Origin: Cytospora piceicola
Lineage: Eukaryota; Ascomycota; Sordariomycetes; Diaporthales; Cytosporaceae
Reading direction: 5' to 3'
NCBI GenBank assembly: GCA_023375675.1
Contig: JALQBC010000003.1
Coordinates: 1,674,001-1,738,000, forward strand
Length of the DNA: 64,000 bases
Shown here: positions 10,007-21,091 of the stretch, piece after piece
Position numbering within the stretch: the stretch's first letter is position 1
Layout of the letters: each line of letters starts with the position of its first letter
Program-made: the position numbers and the translations under genes
Notes under the pieces: model-generated
Databases searched by the model: none
The model's input: only the letters and a program-made list of their open reading frames with translations
What the model was told of the DNA's origin: nothing

Positions 10007-11683
10007 TTATGGACTATATCGTCTCGAAAGTCTAGAGGGCACCCGGTCTCTAAACCGATCCCTCTCGGAGCCCGAGCCGGTCTTGGTGCCCTTTCCCCCG
10101 TGGTTTCGACCCGACCGCGCCGTCCCGCTTGTGCTCGAATTGCCCTCCTTGTGCGACCCCTTCCGAGACCAGAGCCTTGCAAGGGTACGGAATGGCCACA
10201 CGATGACAAACATCGCTGCGTGGTAGGGAATCAATACCATTGAGACAAGCGAGTCCACGACCCATCCTATCAACAAAGAAAAGCTCCCCTGCGCCTGACT
10301 GTTCTGCTTCGCCGCTACCGCAGCCAGAGCTATCGCATCATCGAGCCGGGTGTCCACAGAGCCCAGCCTGGACTCTGTCTGCAAGGCAAGTACAGTCGCC
10401 TTTTTCTCGTAGCGACGCACCGCGCGGTTGAGTGCGTCCAGCTCAGGCTGGATCGCGTTGCGTACATCTCTCACAATGGCTGCCTCTTGTTTGCTGTTTG
10501 TGGCGCCGTTCTGATGCTGCTTCTGGGTCTCTCTGGCCAATGCCTGTGCAGTGACTTCCTCGGTCGCCTCGGCACGGTACTCAAGCTGTGCGAGACGTTG
10601 CTGCATTTCTTCGAGCTGGGTGTTGGTGGAGCGTGGAATGGGCGTGGACTGGACAGTCCTCTGCAGATGAAGCGTGCGCGCCTGTAGAAGTTTCAGTGCG
10701 TGGGATAGCGGTTTCAGCTCGGCTGCGAGGAGGAAAACGGTAATGTTGAAGTCTGTGAGCAGGCCCTCGGAGGGGCGGCTCAGCTGGCCGCGGATGGCGT
10801 GGAGCAGGTATGCGCCGACAACAGGGCTGAGAAAGCAGGAGATCAGAGCCAGGACTTCATGGACGTAGAGCTCATTGATGGCTGCTTCTTGCAATCGCGT
10901 GTGGTTGTGATTCTGCCCGGAATGCCTCCTCGATCCTTTCCTATCCGACTCTGATTCTGCGCGTGTGACATGGCTCGTGTCCTGCTCATCCTGCTCAGTC
11001 TCCTCTGGAACATCATCCAGCGTCACGATGGACGAACTCCTCCTTGGCGGACCGTCTGTGTCGCTCTCATCTTCAAACACGGGGTCCAGCCCAATCTCTT
11101 GCCTCATGCGTACTTCCTGAGCCGCATGATACCATTGCCAGGGCTGTGTGATTGTATAGCGAAGAAATACGAAGACTAGGCCCAGCAGCATCACGTCGGT
11201 CGTGATCGCGTTGCCGCCCTCGAACAGTACTCCAAACAACGCAGGTAGGAGCGCGAAAGCGACGGGCAAGGCCGCCAGGGCGCCGGAGTTGCCATTGGAC
11301 ATCGCATGCTTCGCCCCGCTAGGGTTCAGTATATCGTCGGTGCTGTCTCGCAGATTCCTCCGAGCCTCTGACAGGCTGAAGTCGGATAGTGTAGAGCTAC
11401 GTCGCTGCAGGCGCTGGGATGGGGACTCGGCGTAGTCGGATGAGGGGAAGGAGACTAGGGATGGTTTGCGACGGAACTGCGAGGCCTCGTCCACAGTCAC
11501 GGAACGCCGGAACGCATGGCCCGGCGGCGCCGGCTGCGAAGCGGACCCGAAGGGGAGGGCGAAGGAAGTAGTCGTGGTACTGTTACGCGGAGAGGCAGGG
11601 TGAGCCGGAGGAGAGGACCGTGCTGGCGGTGCCGCCGTTGGAGCCGTTGGAGCCGCGGCCTCGGGCGTTACACTCTCCATCAT
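10007..11683 (-). CDS. Membrane protein of unknown function with central coiled coil
   Basis: Single-exon gene of 558 residues. The first ATG of the MMESVTPEAA start is chosen because the sequence upstream of it in the same frame looks like untranslated leader. The first 100 residues are Ala/Pro/Ser-rich. Hydrophobic segments follow: LAALPVAFALLPALFGVLF and VMLLGLVFVFLRY, then HEVLALISCFLSPVVGAYLL and FNITVFLLAAELKPL. A coiled-coil-like stretch comes next (TQLEEMQQRLAQLEYRAEA), then a hydrophobic hairpin (LLIGWVVDSLVSMVLIPYH with MFVIVWPFRTLARLW) and a strongly basic C-terminus (RDRFRDRVPSRLSRRYSP). I do not recognise the family beyond a conserved fungal hypothetical. The architecture suggests an organelle membrane protein with a cytosolic basic tail. 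Confidence 0.72.
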   Translation of the reverse strand: MMESVTPEAAAPTAPTAAPPARSSPPAHPASPRNSTTTTSFALPFGSASQPAPPGHAFRRSVTVDEASQFRRKPSLVSFPSSDYAESPSQRLQRRSSTLSDFSLSEARRNLRDSTDDILNPSGAKHAMSNGNSGALAALPVAFALLPALFGVLFEGGNAITTDVMLLGLVFVFLRYTITQPWQWYHAAQEVRMRQEIGLDPVFEDESDTDGPPRRSSSIVTLDDVPEETEQDEQDTSHVTRAESESDRKGSRRHSGQNHNHTRLQEAAINELYVHEVLALISCFLSPVVGAYLLHAIRGQLSRPSEGLLTDFNITVFLLAAELKPLSHALKLLQARTLHLQRTVQSTPIPRSTNTQLEEMQQRLAQLEYRAEATEEVTAQALARETQKQHQNGATNSKQEAAIVRDVRNAIQPELDALNRAVRRYEKKATVLALQTESRLGSVDTRLDDAIALAAVAAKQNSQAQGSFSLLIGWVVDSLVSMVLIPYHAAMFVIVWPFRTLARLWSRKGSHKEGNSSTSGTARSGRNHGGKGTKTGSGSERDRFRDRVPSRLSRRYSP

Positions 11684-13939
11684 GGCTTCGTGGGGAGACG
11701 CATTGGCAAGGCGCGAAGTTGACAAACTCGATGGGAAGGAGTGGCACCGAGGATATGGAAAAGAGGGAGGGTGGAGGAACTTGAAGTGGACCAGCGGTGA
11801 CACGTTAGCTCTGTCCCGCCTTTTTGTGTCGTACTTGTGCTAGATAGAAAGCAGCACGACAAGTGAGAAAGCGCGTTGTAAGGTCTGCAGGTCTGGTGGT
11901 TCAATGTTGTGGATGTGGATGTATGTGGATATGGGGATCCAAGCTGGCAAGTTTACACCTGGAAGATCCTTGAATATTTTTGGGGATTCGCGACGTCACT
12001 TGTCTTTTCCCCCATTTTCCGTGGCCTCTACTGTGTGCGGAATACTGAAGGAATGACTTGCAAACACGACCGAATCATGAATGTCCAGTCACCTTGGATG
12101 ATTTGGGTGGCTTGCACAGACTGGAACACTTCCAAGGATGCTGCCATTTGGGTACACAACGTCCACGGGACTTATACATACCTAGGTACCTCTCAGTGGA
12201 AAGGTACATACATGTTGTCTTGGTTGCATCGTTGAAGAGGACCATCACGGCTCACGAGCCTTCGTTCCGAAATATCGTCCAGCTTGTCAGTGTCATCTCG
12301 ACCAGACTCTTCCATGCTCCTCTTCGAGTACAATACTGGGATGTCTATCAGCTCCAAAGCGCTGAGGCGGCAACTAGGAGCTCCAATACATATTTACCAG
12401 ACTTATAAACAGTAGAGTGGGTCCTGACAGCTCGGGTCGGCCCATATTTTTAAGTAGGAGGGTAGTGGTCGCTACGTGTAGGTTTGGAGAGCTGAGAGCG
12501 GCGATTCTTACTCCCTGTCACTTACTCCCTGTCGTCACAAAAGTACTACTAAAACAACACATCAATTTTCCACCCACATACTTTTAGGTCGGTCGTACGG
12601 CGCGCGAAATGGTTCGTGCTAGAGAGGGAGTCAGTGACAGGGAGTTAGTGACAGGGAGTCTCTCCTAGGTTTGGGATGCGTTTCCTCTTGCTCAGTTGCT
12701 TCTGCAAAAAGCTGTCGATAGTCCCTGATCACGACCTAGGTACTTCTGCAACACTTGCCAGCCAACAATCCAACGGAGTCTTGCCAGAGGGTGTCCGCAG
12801 GACAATAACAATATACGTAGTCTTGAGGAGTAGCCATGATGACGAGGATGAGAAGCACTTCGTAATGTCGCGCAACTGTTCCTCGATACCCCGGAAATGG
12901 CCTTTGTTGTGGAGATTTCCGATCTTGATCGAAACCTCCTGTAATAGATGCCTCCGGATGACGAGATTTCCGGCAAAGAAAGACATGGTTGACATGGATA
13001 TTTGTGCTATCGCTGCATGACGAACCGTGCATGGTACAGATCTGTACACGTCAAACCCGGAAAGCTGGTTTCTATGTTGTCAGCTACTATATAGTACACA
13101 ATATAGGTGATCAGGCTGGTTCGGAGTTGACGAGATGACAGCAGGGGAAATCAATCTTCGACCAGGGAAAGATGGATATTGACCAAGGCACTGTGCGCCA
13201 TCTGGCCCCGCCCAGCCCTACCAGTTGACGCAAGGACGTGTTTGGTCCGTATTTACGTCGATACGTCGATGTCTATCTACGTATGTAACGTAAGAATCTA
13301 ATGCAGCCCAGCAGCCAACTGCAAGGCACGTCCGCATACATTGGAAGCAGGCCACATCACATAGACAGTAATGAAGGGGCCAGGTTAATAAATTGCCGAC
13401 GCTAATAATACACACAGGAAAGTTTAAAAACACCACAGGGAGAGGACTGACGACATGGTGCCTTTGCCGAAATACATACATAGTATGGTAGGTAGTAGCT
13501 ACCTAGGTACTTATAGATGTGTAGATATCTCCATGTGTCTCAGCCCCCAAGAGGCACAATGTGTTTTGTATGTAAGGCTCGCTCGGTTCACGTTACTTTT
13601 TGAGCCTGGCCAAAGTACGGATTGCATGTCGACCCCTAAATAGTCTTCGTTTCTATCGACCTACCCATCTATCTGCCCACATACTATCCTGTGTGTCTCA
13701 CCTTTTGCCAGTCAGTCCATCTTTGCATTACTCGAGTACTTAAGAACAGAGGCCAAACCCAGGGTCGGACTCCTGGGGAATCTTGCCTGCTCGTCTCTAC
13801 TCCCTTCTTCCCAGCCATCGACAGGTCAACCTCTACACGCAGTCTGAGCCCAACTCTGAAACCCAACTTCTGAGCATTGTGCCTGTGCCTGACCCTACCT
13901 AAAAGGGGGAGGCGGCCGTTTTGAGTTGGTAGCGGCATT
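11684..13939. other. Intergenic region with inverted-repeat element
   Basis: Divergent promoter region between the minus-strand membrane protein and the Erf4 gene. It holds TACCTAGGTA-type motifs at about 12179-12190, 12734-12744 and 13487-13512, and the inverted-repeat element 12510-12659. The open frames on both strands near 12680-13050 have no recognisable product. Confidence 0.5.
12510..12659. mobile_element. Small inverted-repeat (MITE-like) element
   Basis: A 24-nt arm at 12510-12533 is the reverse complement, with one mismatch, of 12636-12659; about 100 nt lie between. Each arm contains two copies of a 14-nt unit (like GACAGGGAGTTAGT), and a third partial copy precedes the right arm. 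No coding capacity and no convincing target-site duplication are visible. It may be a MITE-like remnant or simply a long hairpin. Confidence 0.4.
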
Positions 13940-14565
13940 ATGGTGCGGTTGGGAAGGGATTTGGAAGCGACCATTCTTCTTCCTCTTTTGCGCTTGGCCT
14001 CGCACTCGCCCTCGCCCCTGATTTGTCTGATTTGCGGCACGATAATACCCTGCGATATCGATTGCCATCTCGACTGCAACCCTTTTATCAATTTCAACAA
14101 CGCACCGTTTCTTGGCCTGCTGCAGCAGGAGCCCTTTCTAATTTATCCACTACTGCAGGTGGCAGAAACAGCGCGGGAGCCAACGACGTTGAAGAAGCAG
14201 TACTCGTACTCCCGACCTCGACTTCTTCAGCAGCATAATAAAGTCGTATCTCACGACCGAGTCATCGTCACTGACCCTGCCAAAGTCAGGCGGCAACACC
14301 GGTCAGGCGCTACTACAAAGGCGAATCCCTACTGCCGGGCCCAGGCGCTGAATCGCAGGCACCTAATTTCCACTACTGGCCCTTCTCCACTGCAAAACTC
14401 GAGCTTACCCAACCGCCCAGGCCGCCGTGCCAGTTTAGACCCGGTCCAGCGTGTTACTCCTGCTAATCAACACCTACTACTGGTGCTGCACCATCGACCA
14501 CACCAGGCACACCTGCAGAAGCCACACGCCCAACCCCAACGGTCCATCTTGCTGCAGCTGTATAA

Positions 14566-16347
14566 ACGACAGGAACGGGATCGGGAACCGGAGCCCGAAC
14601 TCACAGGTCCATTTCTAGTTCCAATCACACTCAAGCCGAGGCCGAAGGGCATCGAGGCCGTTTCGACGGCTACAGGTCTGTTCCAACGGCTTCACACGCT
14701 GCACCAACGGACAACCATCGATCAATTGAACTCACCGCCCTGACTCCTACCGATCCCGATGCTTCAAGACACCACCCCATCAGCCCTCGCCTTCAACGCA
14801 CTTTTGAGCTGCCAAACTACCCGGGGCCCTCGTCGCCAGCGCCAGCTCCCGCCGCGGCACCTCCGCTAGGCGCTGCGGTCCTTAGCACTCCGCCGCAATC
14901 TCGACCCCCACACCAACACCACAGGTTCCAGAGCCAAAGCCAATTGCAGCAGCAGTCTCCCTTCCGGATCCGCGACCCTGCAAGTAGCAGCACCCAGCAG
15001 CACGTTTGGCGTACCTCTGCCTCCCGACTTTGGAATCCAACCAACTCGACACCGCGATTTGTTTTGGACTCTCCGCCCAGACGCCGCCGACCATCGACCC
15101 CCACTGCGCCACCGATACCCATCTCGTATCCTGCTCTTGACGTATCACTCCCGTCGGTAAATCTTGGAGCTGAAGTCGCATTTGCTGGAGAGACTCCGCT
15201 CCTGACGCACTCGGAGCAGATACAAGGCGGCACTGACTTCGCTGGTCCGCGAAACAGTCTGCAAATCGCCGGAGACAGGAGGAGTCTGCCCAGATCTTTG
15301 AGGCATTCCTACGACGAGAAGCGCAAGAGCAAGGGGACTCTTACTCCATCGCCTACCTTCCCAGAGGAGCCGGAAGCAGGGCCATCGTCAGTGCAGCCTC
15401 AGGCGGTACAGGAGACGGGCGCTTCACAAATCAGGTCGACTCCCAAGCTCAGGCGACGAGACGAAGTTATCAACCCGCAATTAGTGGTTACGAGTATGAG
15501 CCCGGAAGACGGTTCACAAACCTTGGACAAAGGAAAGGGCAAGGCAATCATGACGGCTACCGACGATGCCTCACAGCAACAACCCGGAGCGTCGTTTGAC
15601 CGGGATCTCGAGCGAGGACCAGATGACCATGAGCGGCGAGACTCGATGGGCTCCGGGATAGGATCCGCCGTATCATCAAGCGACTCATCCATCATGGGGG
15701 ACCCGAACGGACAGGCCGACGACGACGAATGGGGGCCTCAACACCCTTGCTTCCCACACTTGAACCCGCACGTGCCCATGGACTCGCCAGAGTACGTCAA
15801 CACGCGGATAATCAGGATCAAAAGGGACTGGCTAGTCGAAGGCGATCTGGCACCGACCTTTTCGAACATGTATCCCGAAATTCTCGACCCCGCGGGCTTA
15901 TCTGAGGTCGAGTTCCGCCGAGTCATTGATAAGCTGAACTCCGAACTCGTGCCGATATTCAGCCCATACAGCGCCAGAAATATTATGGATGGCGTCTTTG
16001 GTGTGCTAACGGGATGGTTATGGGAGGATTTGGGGCTCACGGGTGCGAAGACCAGGCTAGCGAAGCTGGAGAGGTGGATTGAGAGGTGGAACAAGGAGAT
16101 GGAGAAGACGGCCGGTGGGGACGACAACATCATGCCGCCCAAGATTGTCCCCTTGAGGCAAACGGCATACATGACGGTGAGTGATCCCATGTGCGACTTG
16201 TGTGACTACGATTGCTGACGATGGTTGAAGCTCGACATCCAAATCTTTGATCCTGAAATCCTTCCTGCGCCAAGCACGAGAGCGACAGATTCTCGAGGGA
16301 ACGACGGCATGCCAGCCGAACCACCGGCTACCGTCACAGCGCCCTAG
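14566..16347 (+). CDS. Erf4/Golgin-A7 domain protein (Ras palmitoyltransferase accessory subunit), 5' exon unresolved
   Basis: The Erf4 domain is at 15735-16302 (GPQHPCFPHLNPHVPMDS, RIIRIKRDWLVEGD, NIMDGVFGVLTGWLWEDLGL). In yeast Erf4/Shr5 binds the DHHC enzyme Erf2 on the ER and is needed to palmitoylate Ras; fungal homologues are much larger. The last intron is 16177-16230 (GTGAGT, GCTGAC, AAG; phase 0), with the final exon at 16231-16347. The frame is open from 14566 and reads as a Ser/Pro/His-rich leader, but there is no in-frame ATG before 15496. The only upstream ATG (13940) opens a 267-codon frame that is in another phase and overlaps. The true start therefore needs an upstream exon or a frame correction that I could not place. 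The domain call is firm; the 5' boundary is not. Confidence 0.72.
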
Positions 16348-17359
16348 CCCGGCTTAATCCTGCCACCATCACGATCACGCCTTGAACGCATTCAACCGAC
16401 TTGCTCTAATAACCCTAATTGGCGAGGAATGACTTACGATTATACCCCGAGGTTTCAGAAACTTTCCCTACTAATGTTAAATTTTTACTCTGGATATATG
16501 TACTACTACGTCGCATGAGCGTATGGCGTTTTGAATCGGCTTTCCATTTCCCACACGTTTTGGACCTCACTGCTAGCGAACGTCAACTTCGTAAAGTCTC
16601 TCATGCGAATGATAGGCGAAGGCGGATAGTGAAAAGGGAATAAAGAATATTGTTCTCGTTCTTCCTTTTCCTCCTTTTTGTCACTCAATTAAATTGAGGA
16701 GATCAAGTGTTCGTCTGTCTACTGTTCGGTGTCTCTGGAAACTTAGGCACAGCAGTGAGTAGGAGTGAAGATACCTGAGCAGTATCATCAGAGTTCCTCC
16801 CGCCTTTTCTTTTGGAGAAGCCCGTGATGTTTGCATGGCGATTCTGATTCCAGCGACAAGTAAACTTCCCTGAGGATAGCTTCCTCCGTATCAGTCGATA
16901 TGCTGCGGAGATAAGTAATGACCCACAAACACCATTTGCCCGGGCTCCTGCGAACACCACCAATTTTTCAAGACAGCCTCACATTTTGAGAATTGTTCAT
17001 ACCAGACCTTCTCAAATCACCCCGAAATGAAGTATTTACCATCGGTTTCCCTGATATTCTGATGGCGGCTGCCGATTGTTGACTGGTTTTTCGGATGTAC
17101 GGCAATAACACGACGTGGGTCAATTGCATTTTCCACGACTCTTTCAGCGGTGACGATTAGCAATAGACACTAGAAGTCTTCTCACCCCATTTTTTCTTCT
17201 TTCACGGGAATAAAACATTGGCCGAGGAGTGGGATGGAATCCCTCTTTTGCTTACTTCCCCCTGATTATGGGATTGTTGTTATGAACACGATACTATCAC
17301 GAACCTCACCTTGTTGCTCATTGGTGTCTCTGCCAGCAACGCCGTAAAACCAAAACCTG
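16348..17359. other. Intergenic, 1.0 kb
   Basis: 3' flank of the Erf4 gene and promoter of the transporter that follows. AT-richer than the genes; nothing further recognised. Confidence 0.55.
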
Positions 17360-19027
17360 ATGGTTGTTACCAAGATGTCGGCTGAAGCCTTGGCTCGGCC
17401 TGCAAATGAAGAGGCCAAGGCCGAGGAAGTTCGAAGGAACCCATGCGTTGTACTCATCCTCAAAGTCTTGAAGATTATCCTAGATCAATGGTTGATTATT
17501 GGATTCGCGCTCGCCTGTGTGTTTGGTTATCTGTGGCCAAGTAGGTCCTATTCCCGGATACAATCCCCCCTTTCATCCGAACTAGTTTTGTATATAAGGA
17601 TAAGTTGGAAGCTGACACCTCGTGTTCACACAAAGATGTTGCTTCAACCGGCGGAGTGATCAGGGCCCAGTACTCCATTCTTTACGGCTCTGTGGCCATC
17701 ATCTTCATCGTCAGCGGGTTACAACTTTCCCCACAGAAGCTCCGTCAAAACCTCGCCAACTGGAGGCTGCACATACTCACCCAGGGCATTAGTTTCGTAG
17801 TGATACCGGTCATATGGCTAAGTAAGCGACGCATATCTCCCCTGTTGAACTCTCCATTTCACCAGAGTCCAGCTAACGGATGCCTGCTCATAGTCATCAT
17901 GTGGATCATCATCGCAGCCGGCGACCTCCGCACCAATGTTATTGACATCCCCATCCTCCTCGGCATGCTCGTCCTCAGCTGTCTTCCCACCACCATCGCT
18001 TCCAACGTGGTCATGACCCGTAACGCGGGCGGTGACGATGCGGCGGCCATCATCGAGGTGGTCCTCGGGAACGTGTTTGGGAGCTTCCTGTGCCCGATGC
18101 TCATCTATGGCTTCATTCCCAACAGGCCAGAGTTCGACGCTTGGAGGCCGTCTTCCCTGAGCGGCTTGTCCCAGATGTATAAGGACGTGGCCATGCAGCT
18201 CGGGTTGAGCGTGCTTGTCCCGATAGTGGTGGGCCAGACTCTTAGGGTCTTCTTCGAGAAGAAGGTATTGTGGTGCTTGGAGAAGTTATACCTGGGCAAA
18301 ATCTCGACCTTCTTCCTGTGTACGCTAATTTGGTATGTCTCATTCTCTCTCAGCCGGCCCCTTGCGTCAAACATTGAAACAGAGACATTGCGGGCTAACC
18401 TTGCTCTCCAGGTCAACATTCTCCAACGCCTTCCAGACCGGCGCCATCTACCAGATCCCCAAAGGCTCGATCATTTTCAACGTCATCATGAACGTCTTCC
18501 TCTATGGTCTATTCACCGTCATCTGCTTCACCATGGCCCGGCCACCGTACAGGCTCGTCGTGGCCTTCGAGAGGCGGTTCGCCGGCGCGACCTGGATCCC
18601 CCGCTTCGTGCGCAGGATCATCACGCCCAAGCAGATGAGCAAGGAGCAGACCATCGCGGTGTGCTTCTGCGGCGCGGCGAAGACCACCAGTGTCGGCATC
18701 CCGCTCGTGTCGGCCATGTGGGCGCAGAAGGACGACCTGACGCGGGCCTCGGTGGCGATCCCGGTCATGCTGTACACCATGGAGCAGGTGTTCCTGGCGC
18801 AGGTCCTGGTGTATGCTTTCCGGCACTACCTGAAGAGGGGGGAGACGCGCAAGGAGAGCATGGACCTGGAGCGTGTGTCTGTCGGGGTGGATGAGGTTGA
18901 CGGGGCGGATGACAGGGTGGATGAGAGGGCAGATGAGAGAGCGGATGAGAAGACGGGGGAGCATAAGTCCTCGGACGACCAGCTGAGGAAGAGGACGGGG
19001 GAGGGTACTACTGTTTCACTGGAGTAA
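17360..19027 (+). CDS. SLC10A7/Rch1-type transporter (bile acid:sodium symporter superfamily)
   Basis: Model of 473 residues. Exons: 17360-17540, 17636-17821, 17894-18332, 18412-19027, with introns GTAGGT, GTAAGC and GTATGT all in phase. About ten hydrophobic segments fill residues 30-420. Family-like stretches include NVASTGGVIRAQYSILYG near the first splice junction, and LPTTIASNVVMTRNAGGD and CGAAKTTSVGIPLVSAMW in the core. SLC10A7 in animals and Rch1 in yeasts sit in plasma or secretory membranes and limit calcium entry; a bile-acid substrate is unlikely. The C-terminus from about residue 425 is hydrophilic with a run of repeated Asp/Glu/Arg units (RADERADEK). Translation could instead start at the in-frame ATG five codons later (17375). 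Confidence 0.85.
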
Positions 19028-19513
19028 GGGTTATGTGACTGGTTTAACGGGGTAACGTATCTTATCTATAGACACGATGGAAGTACATCCTTTTTCTTTC
19101 AGCACCCTTGAGATACCCATAGTTGTCCTTATTTATTCATGCTTTAGCAATCGTGATACACTGTTCTTCACCACCAGGTGTTCTCCGGTCCGACCCGTCC
19201 TATGACAGTAGCCGGGGCCATGTGTGGCCCCGAGAGACAGTTGCCCTGCCGTTGTTCATGAGCCTGAGCAGGGACGGGAAACTACCGCCCAAGAGACGCA
19301 ACTGTTTATTGATATGTAGACACAGAGCTGCATATCCATGCTGTCTCTTATATACTTGGTGTTTTCGAGACGATACCCCAATTTCCGAGAAAGACACGTA
19401 TGTTTCTAAGTTGTAAAGGAATATTCCAATTATATCAACGGCAAGCCGCGCTGTGTCCATCTCCTGAGCGTCCCCCAGTCGTGAAGACGATAGCACCGAA
19501 GACGGAAGATGGC
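19028..19513. other. Convergent intergenic, 0.5 kb
   Basis: Shared 3' flank of the plus-strand transporter and the minus-strand beta-glucosidase. No gene seen. Confidence 0.6.
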
Positions 19514-21091
19514 CTAATCCTTTTCAATGAGGCTACCGAATAGCGCCTCCAGACTCTTTGCGCTCTTCTTGGGATACCGCTTCTGATCATGCTCATAGTC
19601 CACAAAGGTCACGCCAACTGTAAGGTCAACTGGTGTCAGTCAAGGTCCATAACGGCAGAAAGAAGGAGGGGGGGGGGAAACCACCTACATCTCGTTTCAT
19701 AACCCTCCGCCCACTCGAAGTTGTCCATCAACGACCAGGCCAGGTACCCCTTGACATTTACACCATCCTCCTGGGATGCCAGCGCCATGGCCTTGACATA
19801 GCCATCAAAATACTCGGCACGGAAGTCATCCTCGACGATCTGCTCCAGGTTCATATCGTTCTCGCCCTTGAGACTCGTCCCATTTTCCGTGACATAAATC
19901 TTGGGGAACCCGTACCTCTTCGAGATCCACACCATCAAGTCCCTGAACCCCTGCGGGTTCGGCCTCAACCAGAAGCTCTGCGTCTCGGGGCCGATGCACT
20001 CGCCCTTCTTGGAGTGGAACAGCGTCTCCAGGTTTCCCAGGAAATCGCCCTCGGGCGGCGTCCCCGTCCCGTGCCGGATGTAGTTGGCCGTGTAGTGGTT
20101 CATGCCGTAGAAGTCGTTGGACCCCTTGACGAGCGCGACCTCCTCGGGGGTCCACTCGGGCAGCCGGGCGCCGAGCTGCCGACGCATCGACTCCGGGTAC
20201 CTGCCGAAGTAGATGGGGTCGGCGAACCACGAGATGGCGAACTCGACCTTGCGCTCGCACGCCTCCACGTCGGCCGGGTCCTCGGGGTCCCACGGGTAGA
20301 CGGCGTCGCCGTTGAGCGTGATGCCGATCTCGCCGCCCTGGGCGGCCTTGAAGCCGTCGCGGTAGGCCCTGACGGCGCGGCCGTGCGCGAGGAGCAGGTT
20401 GTGGCCCACGAGCCAGGGCTCGCGCGCGCTGTCGCCCGCGGCGGACCGGGCCCGGTCCGACGTGCGGCCGGGGGCGAAGTAGCCCGTCGAGTAGCCCAGG
20501 ATGGAGCTGCACCAGGGCTCGTTGAAGGTGATCCAGTGCTTGCACCGGGGGATGGCCGCGAAGACCACGCGCGCGTAGTGCTCGAAGTCGAGTGGGAACT
20601 CGTCCCGGTTCAGGAGCCCGCCGTAGCGCCGGTCCAGGCCGTCCGGCAGGTCCCAGTGGTACAGCGTGATGAAGGGCTCGATGCCCGCGTCGAGGAGGTC
20701 GTCGACGAACCTGACGTAGTGGTCGAGGCCCTTCTGGTTGACGGGGTCGCCGCGCCCGCCCAGGGGGATGATGCGCGACCAGGAGAGGGAGAAGCGGTAC
20801 GAGTTGCAGCCGAGGGACCTCAGCAGGTCGATGTCCTCCTTTGTCCGGTGGTACGAGTCGCAGGCCACGGCGCCGGAGCTGCCATCGGCGATCTTGCCGG
20901 GGATCTTGCAGAAGGTGTCCCAGATCGACGGGCCGCGGCCATCCTCGTCAGCAGCGCCCTCGATCTGGTAGCTGTGGGAACAAGTTAGCACTCTGTTTTC
21001 GATGCTTCCGTTTAAGAAGAGGTCTATATAGACTACTCTGAACTCACGATGCCGTAGCGAATCCCCACTTGAAATCACTTGGGAGAGACAT
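19514..21091 (-). CDS. GH1 beta-glucosidase, intracellular
   Basis: Retaining glycoside hydrolase family 1 enzyme of 476 residues, cleaving beta-glucosides such as cellobiose. Exons: 21091-21048, 20971-19689, 19617-19514, with introns GTGAGT...CACAG and GTAGGT...ACAG. The first exon [15 protein letters not shown] joins YQIEGA, the standard GH1 N-terminus, and gives no signal peptide, so the enzyme should be cytosolic. Catalytic acid/base Glu166 lies in HWITFNEPW and nucleophile Glu377 in IYVTENGTS. The aglycone-side motif DNFEWAEGY is present and the length matches fungal intracellular GH1 enzymes. The second intron contains a G10 run (19668-19677). The main exon is GC-rich, and this creates a long spurious open frame on the other strand. 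Confidence 0.95.

Noticed and set aside
12900..12960. GATCGAAACC resembling an initiator-tRNA T arm
   Set aside because: The flanks do not form T or acceptor stems and there is no box A upstream.
12676..13049. Overlapping open frames of about 100 codons on both strands
   Set aside because: None has a recognisable motif. A decayed gene is possible, but nothing in the sequence identifies one.
13940..14743. ATG-initiated 267-codon frame ahead of the Erf4 region
   Set aside because: Not called as a separate gene: its composition looks like a shifted reading of the Pro/Gln/His-rich Erf4 leader. It is discussed as part of the unresolved Erf4 start.
19633..20988. A 451-codon open frame on the plus strand across the beta-glucosidase gene
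   Set aside because: It is antisense to a GH1 gene with all catalytic motifs; the GC-rich third codon positions remove stops on the other strand. The predicted protein is low complexity and matches nothing.
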